From positions 1 through 36,050 of the forward strand of contig DAOUMU010000486.1 of assembly GCA_034409055.1 (NCBI GenBank): a stretch of 36,050 nucleotides of DNA, given 5' to 3'. The stretch comes from DAOUMU01 sp034409055. GTDB lineage: Bacteria; Chloroflexota; Anaerolineae; 4572-78; J111. Positions 1-6,240 of this stretch are shown here, piece after piece. The translations under genes were made by a program, and so were the position numbers. Every line of letters begins with the position of its first letter. Positions within the stretch are counted from its first letter, which is position 1. The notes under the pieces were generated by a model. That model worked only from the letters and a program-made list of their open reading frames with translations. It was not told where the DNA came from and ran no database searches.

Positions 1-355
1 GGGATCGTCTATATACATCTGGCTTCCGTTCCTTGGTATTTGTTCTTTTCTGAAGTTTTTGGAAGCCTATCTTAACGCACCTTATGGCTCAGGTAAAATT
101 TGTCATCAAAAACTTGATCATCGAGTAAAAGATGTAAATATGAGTGCAAGAAATGTCACGAACCGCAGCAGCTTGAAGAAGTACTGCCAAATCACTTTGT
201 TTCTTGCTGCAGAGTCAGGGAAATCAACAGCATTTAACCGCAAAGCGTGTACACATCTTGCCTCAACGATAAAATTGTCTTCCCATACTTTCCGGGTAGA
301 ACATTTACTACCCGGCAAAACTTGAAAATCAAGTGGGTTACTTTACTGAGGACCA
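1..355. other. Non-coding start of window, hairpin before DUF2218 gene
   Basis: I see no convincing gene here. The short open frames have no recognisable protein features. A perfect 8-bp inverted repeat (CCGGGTAG at 292-299 and CTACCCGG at 308-315, loop of 8) lies about 40 bases before the start of the downstream gene. It is followed by an A-rich stretch rather than a T-run on the + strand, so it is as likely to be a leader structure as a terminator. Confidence 0.4.
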
Positions 356-640
356 ATGATTCAAATCACTACCATAGAAACCGACAAGGCCGAACGCTTA
401 ATGAAAGCCTTATGCAATCATTTTGCTCGAAAGATAACAGCCAGGTATGAAGGGGATAAGGGATATATCGAATTTGGGGATGGAAAATGTGAGATTACAG
501 CAACTTCCAGCACGTTGACGCTCCAGGTTGAGGCGGAAAATGCGGACAATCTGGCACGCGTAGAGCGGGTTGTTGTTGAACATCTATTACGATTCACCCC
601 AGAGGATAATTTTCAAATCAACTGGAGAGATCCTTCCTAA
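356..640 (+). CDS. DUF2218 family protein
   Basis: A 94-residue protein that I recognise as a DUF2218 member: small alpha/beta protein, N-terminal helix with the pattern CNHFARKI, a middle section YIEFGDGKCEI and a C-terminal helix VERVVVEHLLRF, ending in a short strand around INW. The length is normal for the family. The function is unknown; members often sit beside iron-uptake or redox genes, but nothing here confirms that. The ATG at 356 is preceded by GAGG about 4 bases upstream. The last 23 bases overlap, on the other strand, the end of a transposase remnant, so this gene sits at the edge of an old insertion, although its C-terminus looks normal. Confidence 0.8.
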   Translation: MIQITTIETDKAERLMKALCNHFARKITARYEGDKGYIEFGDGKCEITATSSTLTLQVEAENADNLARVERVVVEHLLRFTPEDNFQINWRDPS

Positions 641-1013
641 ATTCAGCCGGAATCGGATTGACCCAGGCTAGCCGCAGGTGGAGCAAATGATTGAAACCCT
701 CCTCACTCCAGCGCATCCCCACCCCTTTAAATCGTTGCTGGATCAGCCACTTACAGGCACTTTCAACGATGCCGCTGCCGATGGGCAGTCCCAACTCTTT
801 GAATCTAGCGTAATCAATGTGGTCCCAATGTTTGTCCAGGTAGTTGTACAAGTTGGTCAAGCTCTGGTGAGCCGAAAGAGGCAGACCTTCCAAGGCCAAG
901 GCGGCCTCAATGTCTGCCATCACTTGGTTGACTTTGCCTCGGCGTAACAGTCGTCGAGTTCTGGTGAACCAGTTACAAGCCTGCTGGGTACTGGTGCGGG
1001 AAGTGTAAAGCAT
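618..1013 (-). pseudogene. ISKra4-type transposase, C-terminal remnant
   Basis: The 131-codon open frame matches the C-terminal part of ISKra4-family transposases. The block LPIGSGIVESACK followed by QQRFKGVGMRW is the diagnostic end of the catalytic domain, where the final acidic residue (E of VESACK) belongs to the DDE triad. The family proteins are several hundred residues long, so the N-terminal zinc-binding part and most of the RNase-H-like core are missing. Sequence upstream of codon 1 (minus strand beyond 1013) shows no continuation. It overlaps the end of the DUF2218 gene tail to tail. It is almost certainly a dead fragment. The family call is good; the exact IS type is an inference. 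Confidence 0.75.
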
Positions 1014-1135
1014 AGATTCACCTTACTTGACCCTGCCCCTGCGGTTTTCGAGTTGACAAACCGGGAGACTCACTGCAAAATACCACTATAACTACTGCAT
1101 TTGTGAATCGGTGGACATTACCACAACTCTGTTGG

Positions 1136-1247
1136 ATAGGCCAGTCTCATTATTGTGAGAAAAAAATAGGCCAGTCTCATTATTTGTAAGAATGAGTCTC
1201 ATTATTTATGAAAAAAAGGCCCGAAAAGGGCCTGTGAGTCTCATTAT
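1136..1247. repeat. Four copies of AGTCTCATTAT between remnant IS and histidine kinase gene
   Basis: The 11-mer AGTCTCATTAT occurs exactly at 1143-1153, 1173-1183, 1195-1205 and 1237-1247. The first two lie inside a 19-bp direct repeat (ATAGGCCAGTCTCATTATT at 1136 and 1166, period 30). They may be subterminal repeats of a lost mobile element, since an ISKra4 remnant lies next to them, or an array of regulator sites for the kinase gene at 1278. The sequence alone does not decide. Confidence 0.6.
1211..1232 (-). terminator. Intrinsic terminator-like hairpin (minus strand)
   Basis: GGCCC (1218-1222), loop GAAAA, GGGCC (1228-1232), with a run of seven A at 1211-1217. Read on the minus strand this is a GC stem followed by seven T, a classic rho-independent terminator. 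No minus-strand gene now lies to its right, so it may belong to lost IS sequence or block antisense transcription. Confidence 0.5.
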
Positions 1248-1277
1248 ATTTGATAACCCACATTAATTGTAGGTTCT

Positions 1278-2117
1278 ATGAAACCATTGCCCCGAGCCCC
1301 AAATAACAACCTAACCGACCAACACCAGGCATCCCAAGAGTTGATTGCCGAGCTAGAAGCGCGCCTGACCCAACTTACCAACCGACTTCTGGCCACCAAT
1401 GCCAGCCTGAAACGTGAAATTATCGACCGTCTGAGTAAGGAGGACGAGTTTCGGCGTTCAACCGAACAGTTGCGCGAACTATCCGCTCGCTTGCAGTCAG
1501 TCAGAGAGGAAGAACGTACCCACCTTGCCCGGGCGATCCACGACGAACTTGGGCAGGCCTTGACCGGACTAAAGATGGATGTAGCCTGGCTGCAAAAGCA
1601 TTTGGATCAACAGCAGCCAGATCTGTTGGAAAAAACGCAGGCGATGTCCGACCTGATTGATAGTATCGTCCAGGCCGTGCGTCGAATTGCAACTGAGTTG
1701 CGGCCGGGCATTCTGGATCTTAGCCTGGTGGCGACCATTGAATGGCAGCTTCAGGAATTTCAAAACCGCTCAGGCATTCAGGGTAAACTGATCAGCACCC
1801 CGGAGGAGACGACCCTGGATGCCGATGGGGCTACGACGGTCTTCCGCATCTTTCAAGAGATTCTCACTAACGTGACCCGGCATGCCCAAGCTACCCAGAT
1901 TGAGGTAAGCGTAGAGGAAAACGCCACATTTCTGACTCTCCAGGTGCGGGATAATGGGCGAGGTATTACCGAAAGCGAGATCCACAGCCCGAAATCAATT
2001 GGCCTGCTGGGGATGCAGGAGCGTGCCCGACTGCGGGCGGGCGAGATCCACTTTCAGGGCAGGCCGGGCCAAGGGACTACCGTTACTGTCCGGTTGCCGC
2101 TACCAACGAACGAGTAA
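1278..2117 (+). CDS. NarL-type (HisKA_3) sensor histidine kinase, cytoplasmic
   Basis: A 279-residue histidine kinase without membrane segments. Residues 15-80 are a charged coiled coil (QELIAELEARL onwards). The HisKA_3 dimerisation/phosphorylation helix follows, with phospho-acceptor His88 in the box RAIHDELGQALT. The ATPase domain carries the N box (Asn198 in IFQEILTNVTRHA), the G1 box DNGRG (225-229) and the G2 box IGLLGMQERA. No PAS or GAF sensor domain is visible, so the signal must be sensed by the coiled coil or by a partner. The response regulator gene begins 19 bases downstream and is surely its partner. The ATG at 1278 has only a weak Shine-Dalgarno (TAGG), and repeated AGTCTCATTAT motifs lie directly upstream. 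Confidence 0.9.
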   Translation: MKPLPRAPNNNLTDQHQASQELIAELEARLTQLTNRLLATNASLKREIIDRLSKEDEFRRSTEQLRELSARLQSVREEERTHLARAIHDELGQALTGLKMDVAWLQKHLDQQQPDLLEKTQAMSDLIDSIVQAVRRIATELRPGILDLSLVATIEWQLQEFQNRSGIQGKLISTPEETTLDADGATTVFRIFQEILTNVTRHAQATQIEVSVEENATFLTLQVRDNGRGITESEIHSPKSIGLLGMQERARLRAGEIHFQGRPGQGTTVTVRLPLPTNE

Positions 2118-2136
2118 CAATTGCTCAGGGACCATA

Positions 2137-2769
2137 ATGATCAAAGTACTCATTGCCGATGATCACCCGATTGTGCGCCAGGGTCTGCGGCAGATCTTGT
2201 CGGGCATCCCCGATATGGAGGTGGCCAGTGAGGCCGCCAATGCACAAGAAACCCTGGATCAGGTTCGGGTTGGAGGCTGGGATGTGCTGGTGCTGGACAT
2301 TACTATGCCCGACCGCAGCGGGTTCGACATCCTAAAGGAACTGAAACTGGAACAGCCCCACCTGCCGGTGCTGGTACTCAGCATCCATGCCGAAGAACAG
2401 CTCGCGGTGCGTGTTCTGAAAGCGGGTGCATCTGGCTACTTAACCAAAGAAAACGCGCCGGGGGAACTGGTCAAGGCCATTCGCAAAGTCGTGAGCGGTG
2501 GGAAATACATCAGTCGGAGTCTGGCCGAAACCCTGGCCTTCAGCCTGGAGGTAGCTTCTGACCGGCCGCCGCATGAAGCATTGTCCGACCGCGAGTTTCA
2601 GGTTATGCAGTTAATGGCTAGTGGAAAAACGCTTGCGGAAATTGCCGAGACCCTGTCGTTGAGCGCCAAGACTATCAGCACCTATCGAACCCGCCTGCTT
2701 GAAAAGATGAATTTGAAAACCAACGCTGAGATTATCCGCTACGCTATTGAGAACGGGCTAATCGAGTAA
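2137..2769 (+). CDS. NarL/FixJ-family response regulator
   Basis: A 210-residue response regulator. The receiver domain (1-120) has the acidic pair Asp8/Asp9, phospho-acceptor Asp54 (LVLDITMPD) and the conserved Lys104. A LuxR-type helix-turn-helix (about 148-205) contains the family pattern LSDREFQVMQLMASG, LSLSAKTISTYR and KMNLKTNAEIIRYA. I chose the ATG at 2137, with CAGGGA about 6 bases upstream, because the open frame extends further upstream only as overlap with the kinase gene. It lies 19 bases after the HisKA_3 kinase and forms a two-gene operon with it. A 9-bp hairpin at 2815-2839 follows. Targets are unknown. Confidence 0.93.
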   Translation: MIKVLIADDHPIVRQGLRQILSGIPDMEVASEAANAQETLDQVRVGGWDVLVLDITMPDRSGFDILKELKLEQPHLPVLVLSIHAEEQLAVRVLKAGASGYLTKENAPGELVKAIRKVVSGGKYISRSLAETLAFSLEVASDRPPHEALSDREFQVMQLMASGKTLAEIAETLSLSAKTISTYRTRLLEKMNLKTNAEIIRYAIENGLIE

Positions 2770-2814
2770 CGCTTCTCCCCGCTTGGCAACTCCCTTACCC
2801 CTCCAACTCCTGTT

Positions 2815-2839
2815 ATTTGTAGGGCAATTACCTACAAAT
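2815..2839. terminator. Hairpin after response regulator gene
   Basis: ATTTGTAGG (2815-2823), a 7-base loop, CCTACAAAT (2831-2839): a perfect 9-bp stem 46 bases after the stop codon. It lacks a T-run, so it could be a weak terminator or a regulator site for the gene at 2970. Confidence 0.4.
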
Positions 2840-2969
2840 GAATCAGTCTAAACCCTACCCCACAATCAGAATTTTGCTGATAGTTTTCCGAACTCGGATC
2901 GTTTATACTAAGATAGTTTAATGCTGTATCTAATATAAACTATAGTGTCTCTATGGAAGGAGGAATAAA

Positions 2970-3428
2970 ATGAACCAAGATAAGGTAAGCAGGTTGTCTG
3001 ATGTTGAAAAGAATGTGTGGGATGAAGACAAGACCAGCAGTAAAAACGTGAAACCAGAATATAAACCGAGTTATGGCGAGCGGTGGGATAACGCCCGGCC
3101 GAGGAAAACGATTGTCTTCTGGATTTCGGTGGCCGTTATTATTCTAACGATGTTTGTTGGCTTCAATTGGGGTGGATGGGTTACGGGTGGGACTGCCCAG
3201 AATATGGCTAATGATGCAGTCGTCCAGCGCCTGGCCGCGGTTTGTGTCGGCCAGTATAATCAGGATCTGGGAAAAATCCAGAAGCTCAGAGAATTGAAAG
3301 AAGTAAATTCTTACCAGAGAGATGATTATGTAAAAGAGCAGGGTTGGGCGACAATGCCCGGTGAGGAGGAACCCGATCGCAAGGTTGCCGACGCGTGTGC
3401 TAAACTGCTTGTGCAGATCAACCAGTAA
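2970..3428 (+). CDS. Small single-helix membrane protein, conserved unknown
   Basis: A 152-residue protein with a charged N-terminal half (1-45), one hydrophobic helix (about 46-66, IVFWISVAVIILTMFVGF) and a soluble C-terminal part. The helix ends in FNWGGWVTGGTAQ. The motif WGGWVTGG, then a CV..Y segment, then GWATMPGEEEPDRKVADACA, is a pattern I associate with a family of unnamed bacterial proteins; I know of no assigned function. The orientation is likely N-in with the C-terminal domain outside, and two cysteines (one in the CVGQY segment, one in DACAKL) might form a disulfide. The Shine-Dalgarno is excellent (GGAAGGAGGA just upstream of ATG 2970). The AT-rich leader 2870-2950 probably holds its own promoter. 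Confidence 0.8.
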   Translation: MNQDKVSRLSDVEKNVWDEDKTSSKNVKPEYKPSYGERWDNARPRKTIVFWISVAVIILTMFVGFNWGGWVTGGTAQNMANDAVVQRLAAVCVGQYNQDLGKIQKLRELKEVNSYQRDDYVKEQGWATMPGEEEPDRKVADACAKLLVQINQ

Positions 3429-3500
3429 GCAATAACTACATCAAAATCAGCTTCCTGACGCTAGATTTTAGAACTTTAATCACGTTCCCTGATAATTATT

Positions 3501-3914
3501 ATGCCTTTGACAGCTCTAAGCTCAAACCAAAAGGTCAGAGTATTTATCGCTGATGACTCACTCATCGTCCGGGAACATTTGGTGACGATGCTCAACGAGT
3601 TGACCGAAGTCGAAATTGTGGGCCAGGCCGAGACTGTGGCCGAGGCCATCAGCGCTATTCGGATACTCAAGCCTGACGCAGTGATCTTAGATATCCGCAT
3701 GCCGGACGGCAGTGGGATCGATGTTTTGCAAACTATCAAGCAGGATGAGCCAGCGCCGGTAGTCATCGTTCTGACCAACTATCCATATCCGGCGTACCGG
3801 CAGAAATGCTTGCAGGTCGGAGCCGACTTCTTTCTGGATAAGTCAACCGAATTTGACCAAATCCCAGAACTGTTCGAGCGATATAAGCAGAGTGCGGAGG
3901 CTGACCAAGCTTAG
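3501..3914 (+). CDS. Single-domain response regulator (CheY-like)
   Basis: A 137-residue stand-alone receiver domain with no output domain. Key residues are Asp18/Asp19, phospho-acceptor Asp64 (AVILDIRMPD) and Lys114 (FFLDKSTEF); the segment VVIVLTNYPYPAYRQKC carries the usual switch Thr. About 8-12 N-terminal residues precede the first strand, and no clear Shine-Dalgarno precedes the ATG at 3501. A GTG or another start a few codons downstream cannot be excluded. No kinase gene is adjacent. It could take phosphate from the kinase at 1278 or from the large HisKA_2 kinase at 6241-8673. Confidence 0.85.
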   Translation: MPLTALSSNQKVRVFIADDSLIVREHLVTMLNELTEVEIVGQAETVAEAISAIRILKPDAVILDIRMPDGSGIDVLQTIKQDEPAPVVIVLTNYPYPAYRQKCLQVGADFFLDKSTEFDQIPELFERYKQSAEADQA

Positions 3915-3991
3915 TCGGGCTACGGGCTACAGCGTCACCACACCTTTAATGAACCTTCAACCAAGTGCCCTTTGTTCATAACGACCCCGGT

Positions 3992-4056
3992 CATTTTGGT
4001 TAGACTGAGGACCCAAAATGGGATGTCAGGATTTTTATTATCGGCTCAATGAGCCG
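3992..4056 (+). promoter_or_regulatory. Two-hairpin 5' leader of the RRM gene
   Basis: CATTTTGG (3992-3999) pairs with CCAAAATG (4013-4020). A second, strong hairpin CGGCTC-AAT-GAGCCG occupies 4042-4056, ending 5 bases before the TAAGGAGA ribosome-binding site at 4061-4068. RRM-protein and cold-shock genes often have structured leaders that respond to temperature or autoregulate; that role is inferred here. Confidence 0.45.
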
Positions 4057-4079
4057 GTCTCTAAGGAGAGACAAAAATT

Positions 4080-4376
4080 ATGGAAGTTAAATTATATGTT
4101 GGAAACTTATCGTACTCCACCACCGAGGATGATCTGAAAACCTTGTTCACTAAAGCAGGCCAGGTAGTGTCGGTGGCGTTGATTACAGACCGCGACACCG
4201 GCAACTCCAAAGGCTTCGGTTTTGTCGAAATGAGCACTCAGGTTGAGGCGGAACAGGCAATCAGTATGTTGAACGGCTTCAACCTGAACGACCGCGAGTT
4301 GAAGGTGAACCTGGCCAAACCTCGCAAAGACCGAAGAAGCGGGTCTAGCCGCCAAAGTGGGCGCAATCGCCGCTAA
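4080..4376 (+). CDS. RRM-domain RNA-binding protein
   Basis: A 98-residue protein made of one RNA recognition motif plus a short basic tail. RNP2 is KLYVGNLS (residues 4-11) and RNP1 is KGFGFVEM (about 44-51), with the aromatic residues that stack on RNA. The tail RKDRRSGSSRQSGRNRR is rich in Arg/Ser/Gly. This architecture is typical of the small glycine/arginine-tailed RNA-binding proteins of cyanobacteria and other bacteria, which are often cold- or stress-induced. The start at 4080 is supported by TAAGGAGA. A 20-bp tandem duplication (4364-4403) spans the end of the gene. A remnant of a CarD-like gene follows at 4416. Confidence 0.93.
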   Translation: MEVKLYVGNLSYSTTEDDLKTLFTKAGQVVSVALITDRDTGNSKGFGFVEMSTQVEAEQAISMLNGFNLNDRELKVNLAKPRKDRRSGSSRQSGRNRR

Positions 4377-4403
4377 CGCAGCACAAGCGCCGCTAACGCA
4401 GCA
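4364..4403. repeat. 20-bp tandem duplication at the RRM stop codon
   Basis: CGCCGCTAACGCAGCA occurs at 4368-4383 and again at 4388-4403, giving two 20-base units in tandem. The first copy contains the TAA stop of the RRM gene. Confidence 0.7.
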
Positions 4404-4415
4404 GAGGAGCCTGTT

Positions 4416-4487
4416 ATGCAATTCAAAGTCGGTGATGTTGTCGTTCACCTGACACTTTGCTACAGGCCACTCAGGAAGCGGCTCTGA
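4416..4487 (+). pseudogene. CarD/CdnL-like N-terminal remnant (23 codons)
   Basis: The frame starts at ATG 4416 with a strong AGAGGAG ribosome-binding site 6 bases upstream and encodes MQFKVGDVVVH, then diverges and stops after 23 codons at 4487. FKVGD.VVH is how CarD/CdnL/TRCF-type RNA-polymerase-interacting domains begin, and members are about 160 residues long. I read it as the retained start of a CarD-like gene whose body was deleted, bringing the pentapeptide-repeat gene to within 6 bases. A translated leader peptide is the alternative. Identification from eleven residues is tentative. Confidence 0.4.
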
Positions 4488-4493
4488 AGTAAT

Positions 4494-5174
4494 ATGACCA
4501 AACTATCTCGCAAACAAGTTTTACAATTAATCGAGTCTGCTCGTGGTAGGGGCGAAAAGCCGGAACTGCTTGGCCCAAATCTCAACGAGACGGAATACCG
4601 CCGGACAAAGCTTGGCGGCCCAAATCTCAGTGAGGCGGAACACCGCCGGGCGAACCTCAGTGGAGCAGAACTTTTTGGGATGGACCTCAGCGGCATGGAC
4701 CTTCACGGAGTGGACCTGATTGGGGCCAACTTGAGCGAAGCCAACCTCCGCCAGGCCAATCTCAGCGGGGCTAACCTTTACCAGGCCAACCTTATGGGAG
4801 CGAACCTTGCTGATGCTAATGTCAGCCAGGCGAAACTCCTGAAGGCTAATCTGAGCCAGGCTAATCTGAGCCAGGCTAATCTGAGCCAGGCCAACCTTGG
4901 TACAGCCAACCTCAGCCAGGCCAATCTCAAAGGGGTAAATTTTAGACAAACAAGCCTAAGAGGAGCGAATCTGAGGGGAGCGAACCTGAGCGGCACGGAC
5001 CTGAATAGTGCGGACCTGCGTAACGCCAATCTCAGGCAGGCCAATCTCAAACAGGCCAATCTCAAACAAGCTAACCTCAGCGGAGCAAACCTTCATGGGG
5101 CAAGGTATGATAAAGCGACGACATGGCCAATTCATCTTCATCCCGTCGAAATAGGGGCGATTCGTGAAGAGTGA
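4494..5174 (+). CDS. Pentapeptide-repeat protein
   Basis: A 226-residue protein. After a short N-terminal segment (MTKLSRKQVLQLIESARGRG) almost the whole chain is A(N/D)LxX pentapeptides, about 30 of them between residues 50 and 200, predicted to fold as a right-handed quadrilateral beta-helix. It ends in the cap-like ARYDKATTWP. Some known relatives mimic DNA and inhibit gyrase, but most have no known role. Three identical 15-bp units (4846-4890) show recent repeat expansion. A paralogue with the same N-terminal pattern (K/R-I-SAR.QGKKP) lies at 35195. The gene starts 6 bases after the CarD-like remnant. Confidence 0.9.
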   Translation: MTKLSRKQVLQLIESARGRGEKPELLGPNLNETEYRRTKLGGPNLSEAEHRRANLSGAELFGMDLSGMDLHGVDLIGANLSEANLRQANLSGANLYQANLMGANLADANVSQAKLLKANLSQANLSQANLSQANLGTANLSQANLKGVNFRQTSLRGANLRGANLSGTDLNSADLRNANLRQANLKQANLKQANLSGANLHGARYDKATTWPIHLHPVEIGAIREE

Positions 5175-5257
5175 TTGTCAACTTTGATTAAATCTATACT
5201 TAGTACAGCTTTGCGTAAATTGATTCCGAGTTGTTTGGCTAAAAAGTAGGCTAAAAC

Positions 5258-5392
5258 TGTAGTGGTTCAGAATTAGTTGCAGTTCAACCCGGCCCCCCTA
5301 ACCCCCCAGAGGGGGGAACTTTGGCGCTTTTCACCCCCCTTTGGGGGGCCGGGGGGGCTTTTTTCGACTGCAACATTTTATGAACCACTACA
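5258..5392. mobile_element. MITE-like element A (TIR TGTAGTGGTTCA)
   Basis: A 135-bp element with perfect 12-bp terminal inverted repeats (5258-5269 and 5381-5392) and a second inner pair, GTTGCAGT (5276-5283) and ACTGCAAC (5367-5374). The core is C- and G-tracts able to form strong hairpins (CCCCCC/GGGGGG). It has no coding capacity. A TA immediately inside the outer bases would suit an IS630/Tc1-type TA target, but this is unproven. Its right end abuts the truncated left side of the GTAACTACC-type MITE at 5393. Confidence 0.65.
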
Positions 5393-5481
5393 AATCTCCG
5401 AAACTTTGGCCCAAAAGAGATCTACTTTACCAAAACCTTAGAGATTCTTTACCTGTTCAGAATGACATGGTAGGTAGTTAC
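5393..5481. mobile_element. IS66-type MITE, copy 1 (left end missing)
   Basis: This matches the right two-thirds of the elements at 11717-11859 and 19859-20010 (starting AATCTCCGAAACTTTGG and ending in the terminal repeat AGGTAGTTAC at 5472-5481). The left end, with GTAACTACCT, is absent and is replaced exactly at the junction by MITE-like element A. The last base of the element is also the last base of the stop codon of the next gene. Confidence 0.75.
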
Positions 5482-6086
5482 TACTTATCTTTATAAAGGT
5501 TCGGGTAAAGTTTCTGGCTACAGTCCGGACAAAGACCGTGACTGAATTCTGCTTCGGAATGATCCCGGATATAGACTTCTATTTGATGCCAATAGCCCTC
5601 GTCGTCGCGTATCTTTTTACAAGAAGCACAAATGGGTAGCAACCCCTTTAACGTTTTGATCTTGGCCAAAGCTTCTTGTAATTCTGCGTTTAGACGACGC
5701 AGGGTCATCATATCGCTGAAACGGGCCATAGCAATGGTAATGGCTCGTTCCATGTCTCCGGCATTGGGTGGTTTGACCAGGTAGGCCCCTACCCCGATCT
5801 GACTGGCCTCTGCCAATAGTTCCGGGGTGTCATAGGCGGTGACGACCACGACCGGGGTGGGGCAATGTTCGTAAATGCGCCGGGTGGCTTCGAGGCCATC
5901 CATATCGGGCATTTTTATGTCCATCAGGAGAACGTCGGGGCGCAAAGACTGGACCATGTCAATGGCTTGTAAGCCGTTCATTGCTTTACCGGCGGTGTTA
6001 TACCCTATCTCTGCCAGCATCCCCTGAAGCATTCTGCTAACCAGGGGATCGTCTTCAACAATCAATACCTGGATGTCTTTTTTCAT
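5481..6086 (-). CDS. Response regulator with Cys-rich C-terminal module
   Basis: A 201-residue protein. The receiver domain (1-122) has Asp12/Asp13, phospho-acceptor Asp56 (VLLMDIKMPDMDG), Thr83 and Lys105. A coiled coil (125-148, LRRLNAELQEALAKIKTL) leads into a C-terminal module LLPICASCKKIRDDEGYW ending FSHGLCPDCSQKLYP. The two CxxC pairs (Cys153/156 and Cys186/189) suggest a zinc site. This LPICxxCKKIRD module is common at the end of receiver and sensor proteins, but its function is not known to me. The gene lies 154 bases downstream of the large GAF kinase on the same strand, so it may serve as its partner. A MITE lies between the two. Confidence 0.9.
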   Translation of the reverse strand: MKKDIQVLIVEDDPLVSRMLQGMLAEIGYNTAGKAMNGLQAIDMVQSLRPDVLLMDIKMPDMDGLEATRRIYEHCPTPVVVVTAYDTPELLAEASQIGVGAYLVKPPNAGDMERAITIAMARFSDMMTLRRLNAELQEALAKIKTLKGLLPICASCKKIRDDEGYWHQIEVYIRDHSEAEFSHGLCPDCSQKLYPNLYKDK

Positions 6087-6125
6087 ACTAGGCTAATAAA
6101 CCTTTCGTTTTGTTGATTATGGGAG

Positions 6126-6223
6126 AGAAACCAGGTTTTTTGTCGTCTGAGCCAAGCTAATTGTTGCTTTTTGAGCATTCTAGAGCACCAAAAATGCCTT
6201 AGCAAGCGAAAAACCTGGTTTCT
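6126..6223. mobile_element. MITE-like element B, copy 1 (TIR AGAAACCAGGTTTTT)
   Basis: A 98-bp element with perfect 15-bp terminal inverted repeats (6126-6140 and 6209-6223). A second copy of the same length, about 92% identical by eye, lies inverted at 32221-32318. It has no open frame. It sits between the GAF kinase stop and the receiver gene start, within a likely transcription unit, and its dyad could act as an RNA hairpin there. Confidence 0.8.
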
Positions 6224-6240
6224 GATTTCCCTTTTCTTGA

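Noticed and set aside
59..325. Open frame at the start of the window
   Set aside because: No ribosome-binding site, no recognisable protein pattern, and biased toward random composition.
4527..5141. Long minus-strand open frames across the first pentapeptide gene
   Set aside because: They are mirror images of a low-complexity 15-bp repeat code and have no independent start signals; the same happens at 35242-35734.
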